Assembly: GCA_014549065.1 (NCBI GenBank)
Contig: JACDOX010000086.1
Coordinates: 584,980-648,979, forward strand
Direction of reading: 5' to 3'
DNA: 64,000 nt
DNA from: Cardinalis cardinalis
Lineage: Eukaryota; Chordata; Aves; Passeriformes; Cardinalidae
Shown: positions 1 to 12,658 of the stretch, piece by piece
Numbering within the stretch: position 1 is the first letter of the stretch
How the letters are laid out: each line of letters begins with the position of its first letter
Made by a program: the position numbers and the translations under genes
The notes under the pieces: generated by a model
What the model was told of the DNA's origin: nothing
What the model saw: the letters and a program-made list of their open reading frames with translations, nothing else
The model's database searches: none

Positions 1-1947
1 GTAAGGAATTGTGGAGAAAGTTCTAGTCCTAAGCATCTGTGCTGGTTTTATGTTGGTTTCCCAGGAAGTGCTAAGGTTGGTAGAGATTGTGGTAGTGGTG
101 CTTTTAAAATTATTTTTAGGCTTCAGTGCATACTTTACTTATCCTGCTGAGTTTGGAAAAGCATTTAGNAATTAGATTAAAACAATTAAATTGGATATTA
201 GGAGCACAGGATAGATTTCAAACCTTCTTTCTTCCCCTNAACATTACAAAATATAATTCTTGCAGTAGCATCTTGGAATCTGTTGATCAGAGATTTTGGG
301 TAAGCTAAAAACGAAAGTTCAGCTGAGGTAGAACAAGAAGTCTTGGTGTCTTGGGACAGAGAAAGTGCAATGTGCTTACAGCTGGTGGCTTGGCATCCAT
401 GGTCTTTTCAATAAACAATTTTAGAAAATTTCATTNAAAATTCAGTGTCACATGATTCTGTAGTTATCTTTTGCTAATATAAAGTACTACAAAAAAATTT
501 TTGAAAATCAGGTGACAGTGTGTCCAGGATGGGCATGGATACTGCAAGGAACTGCTTATCCAATTTTACTGTGTCACCTGAACATGAACTCTGGTATAGA
601 ACTCCCCAGAAAGGACANTCAGGTTTTTAACACTTAGCAGAAGAGTTTCATCCATTTGGAGATGTTATCTGCCTCCCCACCTGGGGCTGCCTGACTTCAG
701 GAAATACTCAACACCTCATCAAACCACTTANGGCCTGAAGGTGGAGAGGACAGACATTGTTTCATCTCAGGGGGAGGGTGTTTTTTCCCCAGTGGGCTCT
801 GCGTGGTCAGTGGGAACACCGAGTGCCGTGGGTTGCCCAAATATGAGCCTGTGGGAAGCTACACAGCTGCTGCTGTGACCAGGTGATGTGAATCTCTTAA
901 AAACCCATCCCCNCGTGGCTTTCCAAACCTGTTCTGCTTTAACTGCTTCAAACCTGCTGCAGGGCACAGCTCTAAGTTTGAACTAGTTAAATCTGAAATA
1001 AAATCTGAAATAAATCTTAAACTGTGTTCATACAGACCCTTCCTTCCTTAGCCCTATAAGTATTTGTTTAGCCTTTATACTTGAGTTTATTTTACCTTTT
1101 GAGTTGATGTTGTAGTTTGTGAAGATTATTTCTTCTAGTTGAACTTGATAGCTGCTGCTGAATTAGGGCTTTACTCTAGTGAATATGTTCATGCATACAC
1201 TGCTTCCTTTATTGTTTTCTGTCCTTTTTCTCCAACTTTTTGCTATAATTACANTAAATTATTTCTTGGATTGCATGTTGAGAGGGCAGAATTGCTGTGC
1301 CAGCAGCCTTGTTTTATTCTTTTGCTGGTTCCTGAGGGTAATAAGATCTATGCACTCTACGAATTTTCTTGCATAATTAGCTGCAATTGCAGCCTTTAGT
1401 AATTATTTTTTAATTAACTGCAAAATATTGCATGAATACTGCAAAATTNAAAAAAATGGAAAAATTTAAAAAGCTCAGAAGTAGGTACTTTTTNTATTTC
1501 GAAACAATAAGCATTATTTATTGGAATTTTTATATAAGGCNTTAGTAGCATGGTGACATTAAGTGACCTGCACAGTTGTAGAAGTATCAGAGGTATGTTG
1601 TAAAAGAGAGTTTGGCATTAAGATGGGGGTCAAATTCTTTTCATAATTTGTAGTGAGAATTTCTTAGAGCCTTCAGTAAGATCCTTTTCTAATACTGAAA
1701 CTTCTTTTCTACTTCACATTTTCTGGATGTTTGCTTTTTAATTAGCAGAAGTTGGCTAAACATTATGGTTTTACAAAACTCACTAATTCTATCAAAAGAA
1801 AAAATTGTATATATTTAGATATCAACTTACAGATCGGTTGGTCTGGGCTGTGGGTGTAAAAATGGGCAGTAAATGTTTATGACCGTGAGTAAAGGCAACA
1901 TAAAAAGTGGCTTTTAATAAATTCTGGGTTCTGGGCTTGTTTTGCAG
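1..1947 (+). other. MACROD2: Intron of MACROD2 upstream of the exon (3' portion)
   Basis: This AT-rich non-coding sequence precedes the exon. I see no segment encoding the expected upstream residues (the NAAN-type loop and glycine-rich stretch), so the previous exon lies outside the window. A somewhat GC-richer stretch at about 660-970 has open frames only on the wrong strand and no recognisable protein. No repeat element was identified. Confidence 0.8.
1916..1947 (+). promoter_or_regulatory. MACROD2: 3' splice site of the MACROD2 exon
   Basis: The sequence ending GGGCTTGTTTTGCAG gives a T-rich but G-interrupted pyrimidine tract followed by CAG at 1945-1947. The TTTTAATAA at about 1914-1922 is a plausible branch-point region. 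Placing the junction after 1947 gives a phase 1 intron and a first complete codon GAT (Asp), which matches the family reading frame. The tract is of only moderate strength, so exon inclusion may depend on enhancers; that last point is inference. Confidence 0.85.
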
Positions 1948-2064
1948 TGGATGGCTGCATTCACCGAGCTGCTGGGCCCTGCTTGGTTGCTGAGTGTCGC
2001 AACCTGAGTGGCTGTGAGACTGGACAGGCCAAAATTACCTGTGGATACGACCTACCTGCCAAAT
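1948..2064 (+). CDS. MACROD2: Internal coding exon of MACROD2 (macrodomain mono-ADP-ribosyl hydrolase)
   Basis: Read with the split first codon (last G of the previous exon plus TG), the exon encodes 39 residues starting VDGCIHRAAGPCL, then a segment with AECRNL, and ending AKITCGYDLPAK; its last T opens the next codon, expected to be Tyr. From memory of the family, this is the macrodomain stretch after the glycine-rich loop (about residues 101-139 of human MACROD2). The CGYDLPAK and AECRNL spellings fit MACROD2 better than MACROD1. MACROD2 removes mono-ADP-ribose from acidic side chains of proteins and hydrolyses O-acetyl-ADP-ribose. The Asp and His described as important for catalysis (D102 and H106 in human) are both present, as codons 2 and 6 here. 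Both flanking introns are phase 1 and the length is 117 nt, so skipping would keep frame but remove these residues. No N or stop falls inside. The exon number is not certain; the rest of the protein lies outside the window. Confidence 0.93.
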
Positions 2065-2070
2065 GTAAGT
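2065..2070 (+). promoter_or_regulatory. MACROD2: 5' splice site (donor) of the MACROD2 exon
   Basis: GTAAGT follows the exon exactly where similarity to the macrodomain stops, and is a full consensus intron start. If the intron were retained, translation would continue for 40 intronic codons before a TAA at 2184-2186. Confidence 0.9.
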
Positions 2071-2449
2071 CAAGCCTTCCTCTGTTCTTGTTTCCAGCAC
2101 GTGCTGCTGGTGTGCACGGTTCATTTCCCTGCAGTCTAATTCAACGGGGTATTCATTTTACACAATTAGCAGTGGGACTTAATTAAGCATGTTCTGTAAT
2201 AATGTCTTCCCCTCAAAGCAATTCAAGCTTTTCTAAATGATTATTTCACCTATGTTATGCGATGAAAACTTACATGTCTCTAAAATATAAAGCATCTTTC
2301 ATGTTTATTTTTTGCAAGCTAGAACCTATCCTTTCNTATGCATAATAAAGGGTTGGAAATGTTTTATGAAATATGAACAAAATATACATTATCATATTTA
2401 AGTTCTGCAGAGACAGTTTTTTGAAATGTTGCATATTTGATGTTCTTCA

Positions 2450-2645
2450 TGCTGATTCCTTGATTGTGAATACTTTGAGGGCCCAGGAGATGAAAGCGAT
2501 GTATTGTGTTTTCAGCTGCTGTGTAGTGTCTGATTGGCAATTACTGTGAAGGCATCTGTCACACTTTAGCTTTCGACAGAGTGCAGCTCAGTGCTGGAAT
2601 GTTTGTGCCCTTTGAAAGTGGAATTGTCAAAAATTTTCCTCCTGT
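2450..2645. promoter_or_regulatory. Candidate conserved or regulatory intronic segment just downstream of the exon
   Basis: A balanced-composition unique stretch about 400 bp past the donor, with TGATTGGCAATTACTG (CCAAT-box-like on the minus strand) and no repeat signature. It could hold splicing or enhancer information. The evidence is weak. Confidence 0.18.
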
Positions 2646-5600
2646 TTCAAGTAGGAAGATGGTTATTTGACTGTGTTGTGTAGATGTTGAGCTTGTCTGG
2701 CAAAACACTAACACACTTTCACAGCACATTGGTCTGCCAGTCCATTACGTGAGAATAAAAAGTAGGAAATATTTGCAAATTAGGATCTTACAGGATGGTA
2801 TATTGAGACATGGAGATAGAAATACCAAAAAGCATTGGAGACTTCATATAACTAGAATTCAACTCTCCTGTTTTTCATTTTTTCGGGATATGCAGGCTGC
2901 AGCAGGAACATGGCTCATTCAAAAATACCTAGATCTCTCTTAACTGTCGTGTAGAATTGAACACTGGCTGCAGTAGCAGGTGTCTCTCTAGGCTCCTGTA
3001 GTCCTTAATGTCTTAGGTAAATTGGAAATTTTTTTACAGTCATTTTTTTTCTCTTTCTANGATGACAATGGTGAGAGTTTGCAGTTATTTCCTCAGCAGT
3101 GGTAATTTCTATTTGTGGGAAAACATTGCTGTATTTTATATGTAGTTTTACCACATGGTAATGGCCATTTATGAAAAGCTTATTTGGCTAGAGGTCAGGG
3201 AAATTGTTGAGGAAGATTCAATGTGCTAGTTAGGTTGGGTTTGTATATGGCTCAGATCATGACCAGGTTCCCATAAAAAGGATTGTTGGATGACACATCA
3301 TAATTTACTCTTCTGGGGGTGGTTAATGTTTAATTCTTCCTCTTTAACCAAAAAGTAACTCTGGATGGACAGAAAAGCTGCTCATCAGTAGGTGCATTAT
3401 TCCTCCCATGTATTTTAGTGATGGANATGAAATACAAAGTATCAAGGCAACTGATATGTGTGTTAGAAAGAGGAAGGGTCATGTCTGAGGTGTGACCTCC
3501 CTTTAAATCTCNCAGCAGTTCAAGGGACTGCTTAAGTTAGGTTTGAAAAATGGGATCCTGTTTGAAGGCTATAGGAAAATCTTAGTTCTTTGTGTAGGAA
3601 CAATAAACAAAACAATTAGAAAACCCATTATCACTTGAAGTTGGAAATAAAACTTGTAACCACGCATGGGGAAAAGCCAATATTCTTCTTAATCAGTATT
3701 CTTAGAAATTGAATTTGCATCAAAGCCATGTCTATTTGTATTTTATCATGCATCAGCGTGAGAATGACTGTTGATGTTAAAGGTATCCTTTCCCACAGGG
3801 AGGGAAACATACAATTTTTATGCAGAGGCTGAGAATTTAAAACTCTTGATTTCTTAATTTTTTTCCTGCAAACATATTTGTGTTCTTACCAACTGTTGTG
3901 TTCTTTTACTTTTGCCTCTCTAAGCTTTAGTTTGTGGGCTTATTAAATTATTGCACCTTTTAAACCATTCATCTGAAAGTGATCAAGCAGTCAAGACTGG
4001 TTTCATATTTTAGAGAGCTATAAAGCTACTGGATATCTTTTGTCNCTCTCTGTCACTTTGTCTTAATGGTATGACAGTTTAACTGTGGGAACTATTTTGC
4101 ATTTGCCTTTCCTGAGGAAGGCATTGCTGTGAAAGGGGGTCCAGCCTCTCCCATCCAGATCTGCTGTGAGGCAAGGTTGTGTGCCAACAATTTGCTGAAG
4201 GTTATGGTTGACTGCTAACTTCCAACTTTCACAAGCAGTTTGCTTTTTATTGATCTGTTTGTGGTTAGGGGAGCAACTACAATAATCAGTTAACACTTTT
4301 TTGAGTTGTGAATTATTTTTTTTTCTATTGTCTGTTCTTCTTGTGACTGTAGNTGGACAANCAATTATAGTAAATGTGAAATGCATTTCTTAGCATGATG
4401 AATTGTTGTGTTTGGGTGGGGTTTTTTNGTTATTTAACAGAATTCTAAAANGTTACAATTTTGTTTCCTACCCCTGGGATTTTCCCATTTCAAGTTCTTG
4501 CTTCTGAAATGCTTTGCTTGGAAACAGTTTGCTGAATTCAGCAAAGCTGCTCTGGGATGCAGCAGCCTGTGTGTGCTGTCTGATGCAGGACTTGGGCTTC
4601 AGCAAGGACTTCATAGTAAAAAAGGTTTAGTATTCAAAAATTGTGCAGCATATTGCTTTGTTTTATAAATGACTTGGAGGTAGCTGGGATTAAGTTTGGC
4701 ACTGAAGGGAAGGTGTGCTTTGTTAGGATGGTAGTAGTTGGTAAATAAAAACCGCTCTGGCCATCTCCTTTATGATCTATTGTATTTTTATTGAGTACTT
4801 TGCTATATTTACTTAGGTTAAACCAGAACAGGTCTGACAAATAACTGCTTCATAGTGGAAAAACTGAAAAAATAATCTGACTGAAAAATGCAAAGATTTA
4901 GTGTATAGGCTGGCTTTTGGTGATTTGTTCTTGGTGCATCTGAGTCAGAAATCAGTTTGTGAAGTACACAAGTAACAGCAAATGTTCAGAGAGAGAATAC
5001 ATACAATAGTTCATAATTTTCCTCAGCTCTTTATTGTAATAATGTGNACAGACCAAGATTAACATGTCTGTGGTCTGGAGATGTTTCTTTATGCAATTTT
5101 CAAGAGATACACCTTTTTATGCCAAAAAGTATTCTGTTTGAAAATAGGAAGGAAGTCAAACTGAGTTTTCTAATTACCAGTTAATGTAACATTCAGTACA
5201 GTTTTACAGAAATCAGTGTAATCACCATCTGCCTCCTGTACTGCAAAAGCCTACACNAAGCCCCCCAAATGCCAACCAAGTTATTTGCTGAATGCATAAT
5301 TTGGTTGATGTCATCTATTGTTGTTTTTCAGCAAACACCTATGCAGGCACCCAAGTTTCCATAGTGCTTTGGAGGGCTGAAAAAGGCAGTGCTTTTTGCT
5401 CTTAGTTTCCTTTAAAGCTNTCCCAGACTGATCATCAATTATTTAACTTCTGTACTTCATATTGTTGTTCCTTTTAAAGAACAGTTCATTCTAAATATTG
5501 TACAGCTGATCTTCAAACATTGAGCAGCACTCTGATACTGACATGCTTTAAATAACAGATGAACAGTATCTGTTTAAAGCTCTACTAATGCTTGTTTTCT

Positions 5601-6306
5601 TTCTCATTTGATTAATAGTCTCAGCTGGCTCTGCTGGCNGAAAATGGTCTGGATGTAAATTGTGTTTATGGCTGGAACGAGGGGTCCATAACAGCTTTGT
5701 GGATTGTTATCTGNTGCAGAGGTTCACTATAAAAAAAGACCCTGTCAGGACACATTAGAAATTAGAGTCCCATTCTGCCTGGTATTTAACAGGCCTAAAA
5801 ACAATTGAAAACCAGCACAGGCATGTGGCAGCCTGACCTAGGCAGGAAAGGACCCCCAAACTAACTTTTTTTNCTATTGTTGCCAAGTCTAGTAACAATT
5901 TCTTTCTTTTTCTGAAAAATGTCTGATAGTAAAACTCCTAAATCTAGGAAAATAAAATCTTAGAGCCTCTAATGTGGGATAGAACCAACCATCAGTAAAT
6001 CTAAAAGGTGGACTTNTGGTGGAGACACCTTGCCAGGCGGTTTCTAATACAATGGTTTATGTTCATAATAAATCTATAATATTTAGAAAAATTTTTCCTG
6101 TTTGCTTGACATTTTTAGTGCTTTAAGCACAGTCCCTGAGTAAATAGCATATATAGGAAGTCTTCTGGTCCAAGATCAGCCTGGAGTAATAATGTGAATG
6201 TGCTCTCAGAGACAGTTCCTGCTGTGAAATAAGTAGTTAGNAGAAGTGCTAGTATTAAACACAGTAGGAGGAATCATCTTTTAAATTTGTTTAATCAGAT
6301 TAAGAA

Positions 6307-6334
6307 GTGGAGATTAAAAAGTAGAGATTAAAAA
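6307..6334 (+). repeat. Tandem duplication, 14-bp unit x2
   Basis: GTGGAGATTAAAAA (6307-6320) is followed directly by GTAGAGATTAAAAA (6321-6334), with one mismatch. Confidence 0.9.
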
Positions 6335-9300
6335 GTGTGCTTCTGTTATGTAGACATAATTTCCAGTCTTTAAAAGATGAGTATTTGCAGGATATTATTT
6401 TAAAGTGAAGCTGTAATGGTANTGATTTTTAAATCTCCTAATTTTCCTGGAGATCAGTTGCAGAGCTGTAATTAAAAGGTTGATTTATGCAGAAATGGAA
6501 CTCCAAAACTNTACTGCACTACAAAACTGACCAGTTGGAGGCATGGGGTATAATGTTCAAGGAAATNTTTCAGATTTCCAGGATTCCACAAAGCAATTTG
6601 TTTACTTATTTTTATTACCTTGTTTATAAAACAATACCTGTTTTGTTTCAAATTATTCTAAATTTCTGATATGTAAGGCTTGAAATGTTGCTTTCCTCTG
6701 CATGGTTCTGGTGGTTGTTCAGTTTGCTACCTCCCTATTTATTCTGGTAAAAGTGAAGTCTGGGAATTGAAAATATGTCTGGAAATTAGGAAGGTNTGAA
6801 AGTGAAGAGTATGTGGACAAGACAGCATTGCTTAGAGAAGACTGACTTGGCTGCTACCTCTCAGTTGGTCAAGATTCTTGATCTTCTCCCACAATTGATG
6901 CATAATTGATGGAATTTTGATGAGGTTTCCGTTAAAAAGGTACAGCCTAAGGTGACAAAATCATTCATAGCAAATAAACTCATAAAAGTTATGATAGTTT
7001 TCCAGCAGGGATGTATTTCTACTCTTTATCTTAGTTGNGTAGCCTCACATTATTGTCAGCCATGTGCCCAAACTGCATGACAGCTCCTGAGAAGGCAATA
7101 TATAGCTGGAGAAACACAGGATTTCCTGAAGCAGCACTGAGCTGCAGCAGCTCTTTCCCATCCCTTTAAATCATTATCATTGCTGGTACATTAAAAGCCA
7201 ATTTGACAATTAGGCAAAGCAAGTTAATACTAATCAAAGGTCTGAGACCCCTTTTTCCTGAGAAATATTTTTCTTTTTCAGTATCCTTTGGGAAAGGTTT
7301 TTTTTTTTATAGTTAACAAAACCACTTACCACATATTTATGTGTTTTTCTTCTGAGTGGTTTCTTGGTTACAAAGGTTTTTTTAATAAGATCATATTATN
7401 TATTTTNANACCATTTTGAAAATAAGTGAAGTCATGTCTTTATTGTGCTTTAATTTGATCTAATTGGCTCCAGTCATCTNAATGACCTGCTGTATTCACC
7501 ATGAGCAGTCACATACATGCCTATACTGTGAATGTGTTGGAAGTATTAATGATTACTTCTTTGGTCCTAAAGCCTCCTTAGATTTTAGAGAGGGTTTATT
7601 GTAAAGTTGTGTATCTTGTGTCCCACACACCTATGAAAAGGGAGAAGTTAGGACTCCTGGGGATGATGGGGAATGCATTTATTTACTTCAGCTAAACAAG
7701 TTCAAACATCTCTTTCTCTTCCAAGTCTGTGCAGGCTCTGTCATCAGTTTGGGAATAAAAGGGACAAGTGCTGTAGCTACCAGAGGTTATGAATCAGCAA
7801 GAATCCTCCATCACAAGAGTATGCAGTCTTTGTCCTTGGATTTGAGCCTAGCTCATAGACATTTTTTTTAATGGATAGATTCTTTAAAATTTAATTTGTG
7901 AATGGACCCAAGTGTGTGTTTGTCAGTNTTCTCTGCAGTGTCATGCTGTGGTTAACTCCTGGCATGCTCTGCTGGAAGCTGTCATTTCACATCTAATTGT
8001 TTGGTTACAAATGTATGTGTTGTGGCTAAAGGAAAGGTTTTACGATCGATCCTCACTGCTAAATCTTAAATCCTCCTCTTGTGGGCAGTGCTTGTTGTAG
8101 TCTGATCACTGAATACTGAACTCCAGGACAGAAGTGGGCAGTGAGAAATTTTAGAGGAGGCCTGAGCCATTTGCTCAGTAATTGGGTCCACCATTGGCAA
8201 AAATACAATGTGTGTGTTAATATGCTGTAATAGCAGGCGGTGGAAACCTGATGCCATGAATTTCCCTCTCTGACTTGACTTCTCTAATTCTGGACAGCTA
8301 CATTTCCTGCAAAGGTCTGATTTTCAGTGTTACTGAAAGCAGTCACAGAACTGAGTGTGCAGGGTGGTGTTTTGGGGACAGCAGCCTGCGCCGTTTATCA
8401 CAGTTGCTTGGCATGAGCATCCAGCACTGTCTGGAAACCCCCTTGATGGAACAGAGTGTGAGTTANAAGGTGTAAACACTTTCCTAATGCTTAATTTATG
8501 TGCAAGGTACTACTTCAAATATCTCCTAATTAGGTGCAGAATAATTTGCTGGAATATGCCTTTGCACACTGGTGGTGTAGAGTCATTCCTCAGGTATGTT
8601 GGCNCTGGAGAAGGGCGTTGTGCCCCTTAAGCCTCATATATTTTATTTCCTCCATACTTAGATGTACTTGGTCCTTTTTACTCAAATAATAATAAAAAGA
8701 TTGAAGAGTCTATTGCATGAAAAAACAAAATTCCCATCACTACAGTGAGCTGACAAGGAGAAGGGGTTAGAATGGAGATATTTATACTCCTTTAAGTGCA
8801 GTGGTTGCTGCTCCCACTCTGATATGTTCCCTCAGTAGCCAAAGCCAGTGCTCAGTACTTGAAAATTAATCTTTGATGCATGAGATTTTGTCTGCCTGAA
8901 TTCTGCTTGTCTCATTTTAAATGGTGATAGAAATTGCTTACTGTAGTAAAACACAACATTAACCTCATAGTGTGTTGGCACTTTGTGATTTATGCTGGTT
9001 TAGTCTCTGAAAAATATGCAGCCTGTCTCCCAAACCTGGATTTAGCTTATAAAGTGTGTTGGCACAGGCCTGGGGCTGGAATCAGAGCACTAACTGCTGA
9101 TCCTCTATTTCCCTGGAGTAGCAAAAAGGTTTAAAATTGGAGCCCCTCAGAGGTCATTCCCTTCAAATCATTCCTTCAGATTAATAATAATTATATGATT
9201 GTACTGGANTGTTTTAAAAACAGTACAGCCTAATTTTCTTTCTTGAAAGCAAAGAATAGGATTCCTTTTTGTGCTGAAACTGCACNTTACCCAGCCAAAA

Positions 9301-11137
9301 ATAGGACAAATTATTTGCAAATGGAAGTAATCAGATCGTAAGTAATAAATAAAGATTTTCTTTCTACTATTTTGAAGTAAAGCAGAAGGAATAATATGAA
9401 TCTGAGAGGTGCTGTGATTTTTTTGGAGTTCTCCTTCACTTACCCACAAACCTTGCAGTTGAGGTTTAAAGTTGCTAATTTGGTGTTGTTTTTTTTTTCT
9501 GACTTTATTTTTGAGGAATAATACAGACAAAAATCAGGACTGTTGTGTGAGTTCTTCATCTGTAATGTAATTGCTTTAGACCAGGCTTAAGTAGATAGGA
9601 TGAGAAGGTTATNTAAAATGATTTTTAAAAGATCTTTGTTTCACTCAGCAGAGGAATTTTGAGGCTGTTCCATGCAACAATGTTTTGATCTATGTACTTA
9701 GGGTTGTTTTTTTTGGTGAAAACTAAGGTCAAGCAGTTGAAACNTTTCTCTTTAGGAAGAAAACAGCAGGTGTGAGACTATAGGGTATAAATAATATTTT
9801 AATTGCTGTAGGAAGGAATCTAAACACTGATTAATCAGATAGTAATAAGAAGTAAAATTGGTGTTATTTTATATATTGAGGATGNTGTTTCACTACTGGT
9901 GAAAAGAGAACATCACTGAAGATGTTTTGCCTTCAAGTATGGGGATGAAATTCACGTGGATTTTNGTTGTTGTTGCTGTTCAGCACTNGAANTTTGTTCC
10001 CCCTTTATTTTAGTTTCAGATAGCATCTCCCTTTTCTTAATACTGCCTTCNCACAGATTTTTTTTTTCCTTAAAGTTTTGTTTAACTTTTCATGCAAGCT
10101 GAAGACCATTCACTAGGGATTTTTATTTTCATTTCTTATAATTCTCAGATTAATTTCTTCCTTTTTTGGTGTTTTTGAGTTTTTGATGATGTTTATGAAG
10201 ATTCTTGAGTCACCATAAGTGATTATTTAACCTTTTTCAAACATAAAAAAGCCAAAGCAAGTGATGGAAAGGACACATTTGCATTACTGTATATCTGTAG
10301 CTCTGTGCAAGCTAGTCAGGATTGCAGGTTATTTACACCATTGCACGGCTTGCAAGTGCTGTACCATTTATTCTCCTCTGAGTAGATGTCAGCATCTTTT
10401 AGATTATTAGCTGGTAAGAAAAACTAGATTCTGCATGTGGCTTATTTTTGGCCATTTACAGACTACTTGGAGAGGTTTTTAATGGTTGCCACACAGGGTT
10501 CTCAGCTTGCTGGGCTTGGGCTGAAGTTTCACTGCTGGGAATACAGAGGAGCTTTGGAATCCATCATCTGCAGGACACAGCAGTCGCTCTGATCTGGGAT
10601 TTAGACTTTTTTGCATGTATCTAAATATTAACAGAAAACCCAAACTGTGACCTAAAAGACTCATCAGTACTCCAGGAGACTGGTGATAGTTCTAGGAGGA
10701 GGTTTAGGAGGAAACTGTATTCATGAAAGATCTAATACTCCCAACATAAACTTTGTATGCCTGTTTCTGCCCATGTGTTGTTTGTTGGTGAGTATAATTT
10801 GTATCATATATTTTATGCAGTAAGAANCTAGAAGAATTATTAATTAAATGACTGTCACCAACTTTGAATTACATCTTCTTACATACTCTTGCTTAGCTAT
10901 TTGTCATGACATGACTCTCTCTTCTGGCTCCTTGGGAAAGTGAGTTATACTGAATTTCCTTTAACACAGTGGTCTGAATTCTCATATTTCCTAGTGATGT
11001 GTTAGAGAGATGGACAGAGAAATGTCTGATAATCTTCATATTTTAANATGACAATGTGTTGGAGCATTACTGCACTCTTCTATGTATGCTTCCTATTTAG
11101 ATTTTCAATAAAAATAGCTGGTAGCTTTCCAAGGCTT

Positions 11138-11167
11138 ATAAATAAATAAATACATAAATACATAAAT
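11138..11167. repeat. Imperfect (AAAT/ACAT)n tetranucleotide repeat
   Basis: The sequence ATAAATAAATAAATACATAA continues with a further ATAC/ATAA unit: about seven units of period 4, with T-to-C changes in two of them. Confidence 0.9.
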
Positions 11168-12461
11168 GTAAAATGCTTTGCAACACTAAAAATAACCCCT
11201 TTGATATCTGATTATAGCTATGTCTGTCTGGATCACTTTTTTTTTCTTTTTGTAGCTTTCTGACTACACTTTCAGTATAATTTTATACAATGTTTTNATT
11301 ATAATTAAAACACGTGGGTTGGTTTTGAGAAAGTAAGAATACAATAAGAATAGTGTTTGAATATCTCATAGTCTTCATGGACTGTAAACAGCAGGTCATC
11401 AAGACAAGACTACGAACTGTTTGAAGTACCCATGAGCACAACAGCTCCTATTGAAGCAGTTTTGTTTTAACAGCTGCATTATTCAATTTTAATCCTCCAA
11501 CAGAATTGGGGAAGCTCCACATGTGTTTATATGTAACACAGAGAGGGGGGGAAAAACCCTTGAGACTCTGAGAGGTGTCATGGACACAAAATAATGTCAT
11601 GTAATACATTACTAAGAGCCTGCAGTTTGTAAATGTAAAATGTAATGTAAAAATTCATTATCTGNAAGCCTCAGTTTTGAAAATCACAATTCACTCAAGT
11701 AAAAGATTGCATTTATGTCAGGTGTAATCCTGTCAGAGGTGTAATCTTGTTTAAAACAATTTTTTTTTCCTCTGCAAAATGAAGCAGAAATGGTCCCAGG
11801 GAAGACTTCATTTAAAATTAGTTTATTGCAGTACAGCCCTATTCATTAGAAGCTGAAAGTGAACTTAATGCAAAATTGACTGGGAAGCCATGGATATTGT
11901 TGGATTTCTTTCACTTTAGAGAGTTGAACAAAACAAACATGCAAAACAAGTCACTGTAGATCACAATCTTACACTTTGCAAAGAAAGCCAATTTCAGAGA
12001 GTGAGTTTTGCCTTTGAATGTTTGGCCCTAGCCAAAGGAGGAATATGAGGCTCCAGAACTGCCAGATCCCTGCTATNTGCTTGTTTTTTACAGGATATAA
12101 AACCTCCCCTCTGGGTGTGATTTATTCCTAAAGAATATTTATTACCTGTCTTGCTTAAGAACTATCNCCATGTTAGCTCGGGAATAATTAGGTTAGAAGT
12201 AAAGAAAACTTGTATTACACAGGTTTCCCACCATGGGGAATTCAGAGGCATCAGAGAAGAGGCAGAAGGTCCCTGATGGAGGTTCCTGAGTCTTTCAGAT
12301 ACATGGATGTCCTTTTGCACCTACACATCCATGAGTCCTCTTTCTGTATGGAACTCTAATTTTTCAGTTGGAGTATCTGGGGTTCTCTCTACATTCCCCA
12401 GATACTTTCTTCCAGTTAATGTAACTTGTAACACTTCAAGATCTCTAAAACCACAGGAAGA

Positions 12462-12500
12462 TTTCCTTTCTTCTTTTTTTTTTGTTTTTTTTTTGTTTCA
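12462..12500. repeat. T-rich tract with two T10 runs
   Basis: TTTCCTTTCTTC is followed by T10, G, T10, G and TTTC. It is a low-complexity pyrimidine-dominated run on the + strand. Confidence 0.85.
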
Positions 12501-12644
12501 TCTCTTGTTGATTTGAGACAATGCTTTATTTAGCTTTCCTACCAGCTGGTTGTGTCAAAAAGAGCAGTTAGTTCATGGGTCAGAGAATCCCTTGTGATCA
12601 TAGACAGAGGGTGAGGCTGAAAATGAGAAAGAACTTCTTTTGTC

Positions 12645-12658
12645 TTTTTTTTTTTTTT
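12645..12658. repeat. T14 homopolymer
   Basis: Fourteen T residues are followed by AG at 12659-12660. This resembles a strong 3' splice acceptor, but no coding sequence follows it. Confidence 0.9.

Noticed and set aside
1..6. The window opens with GTAAGG, as if at a splice donor.
   Set aside because: The window edge is arbitrary and the preceding exon sequence cannot be seen; it is treated as coincidence.
2065..2186. Continuation of the exon reading frame past 2064 to a stop at 2184-2186.
   Set aside because: Similarity to the macrodomain ends exactly at a consensus GTAAGT donor, so the extra 40 codons are intronic read-through.
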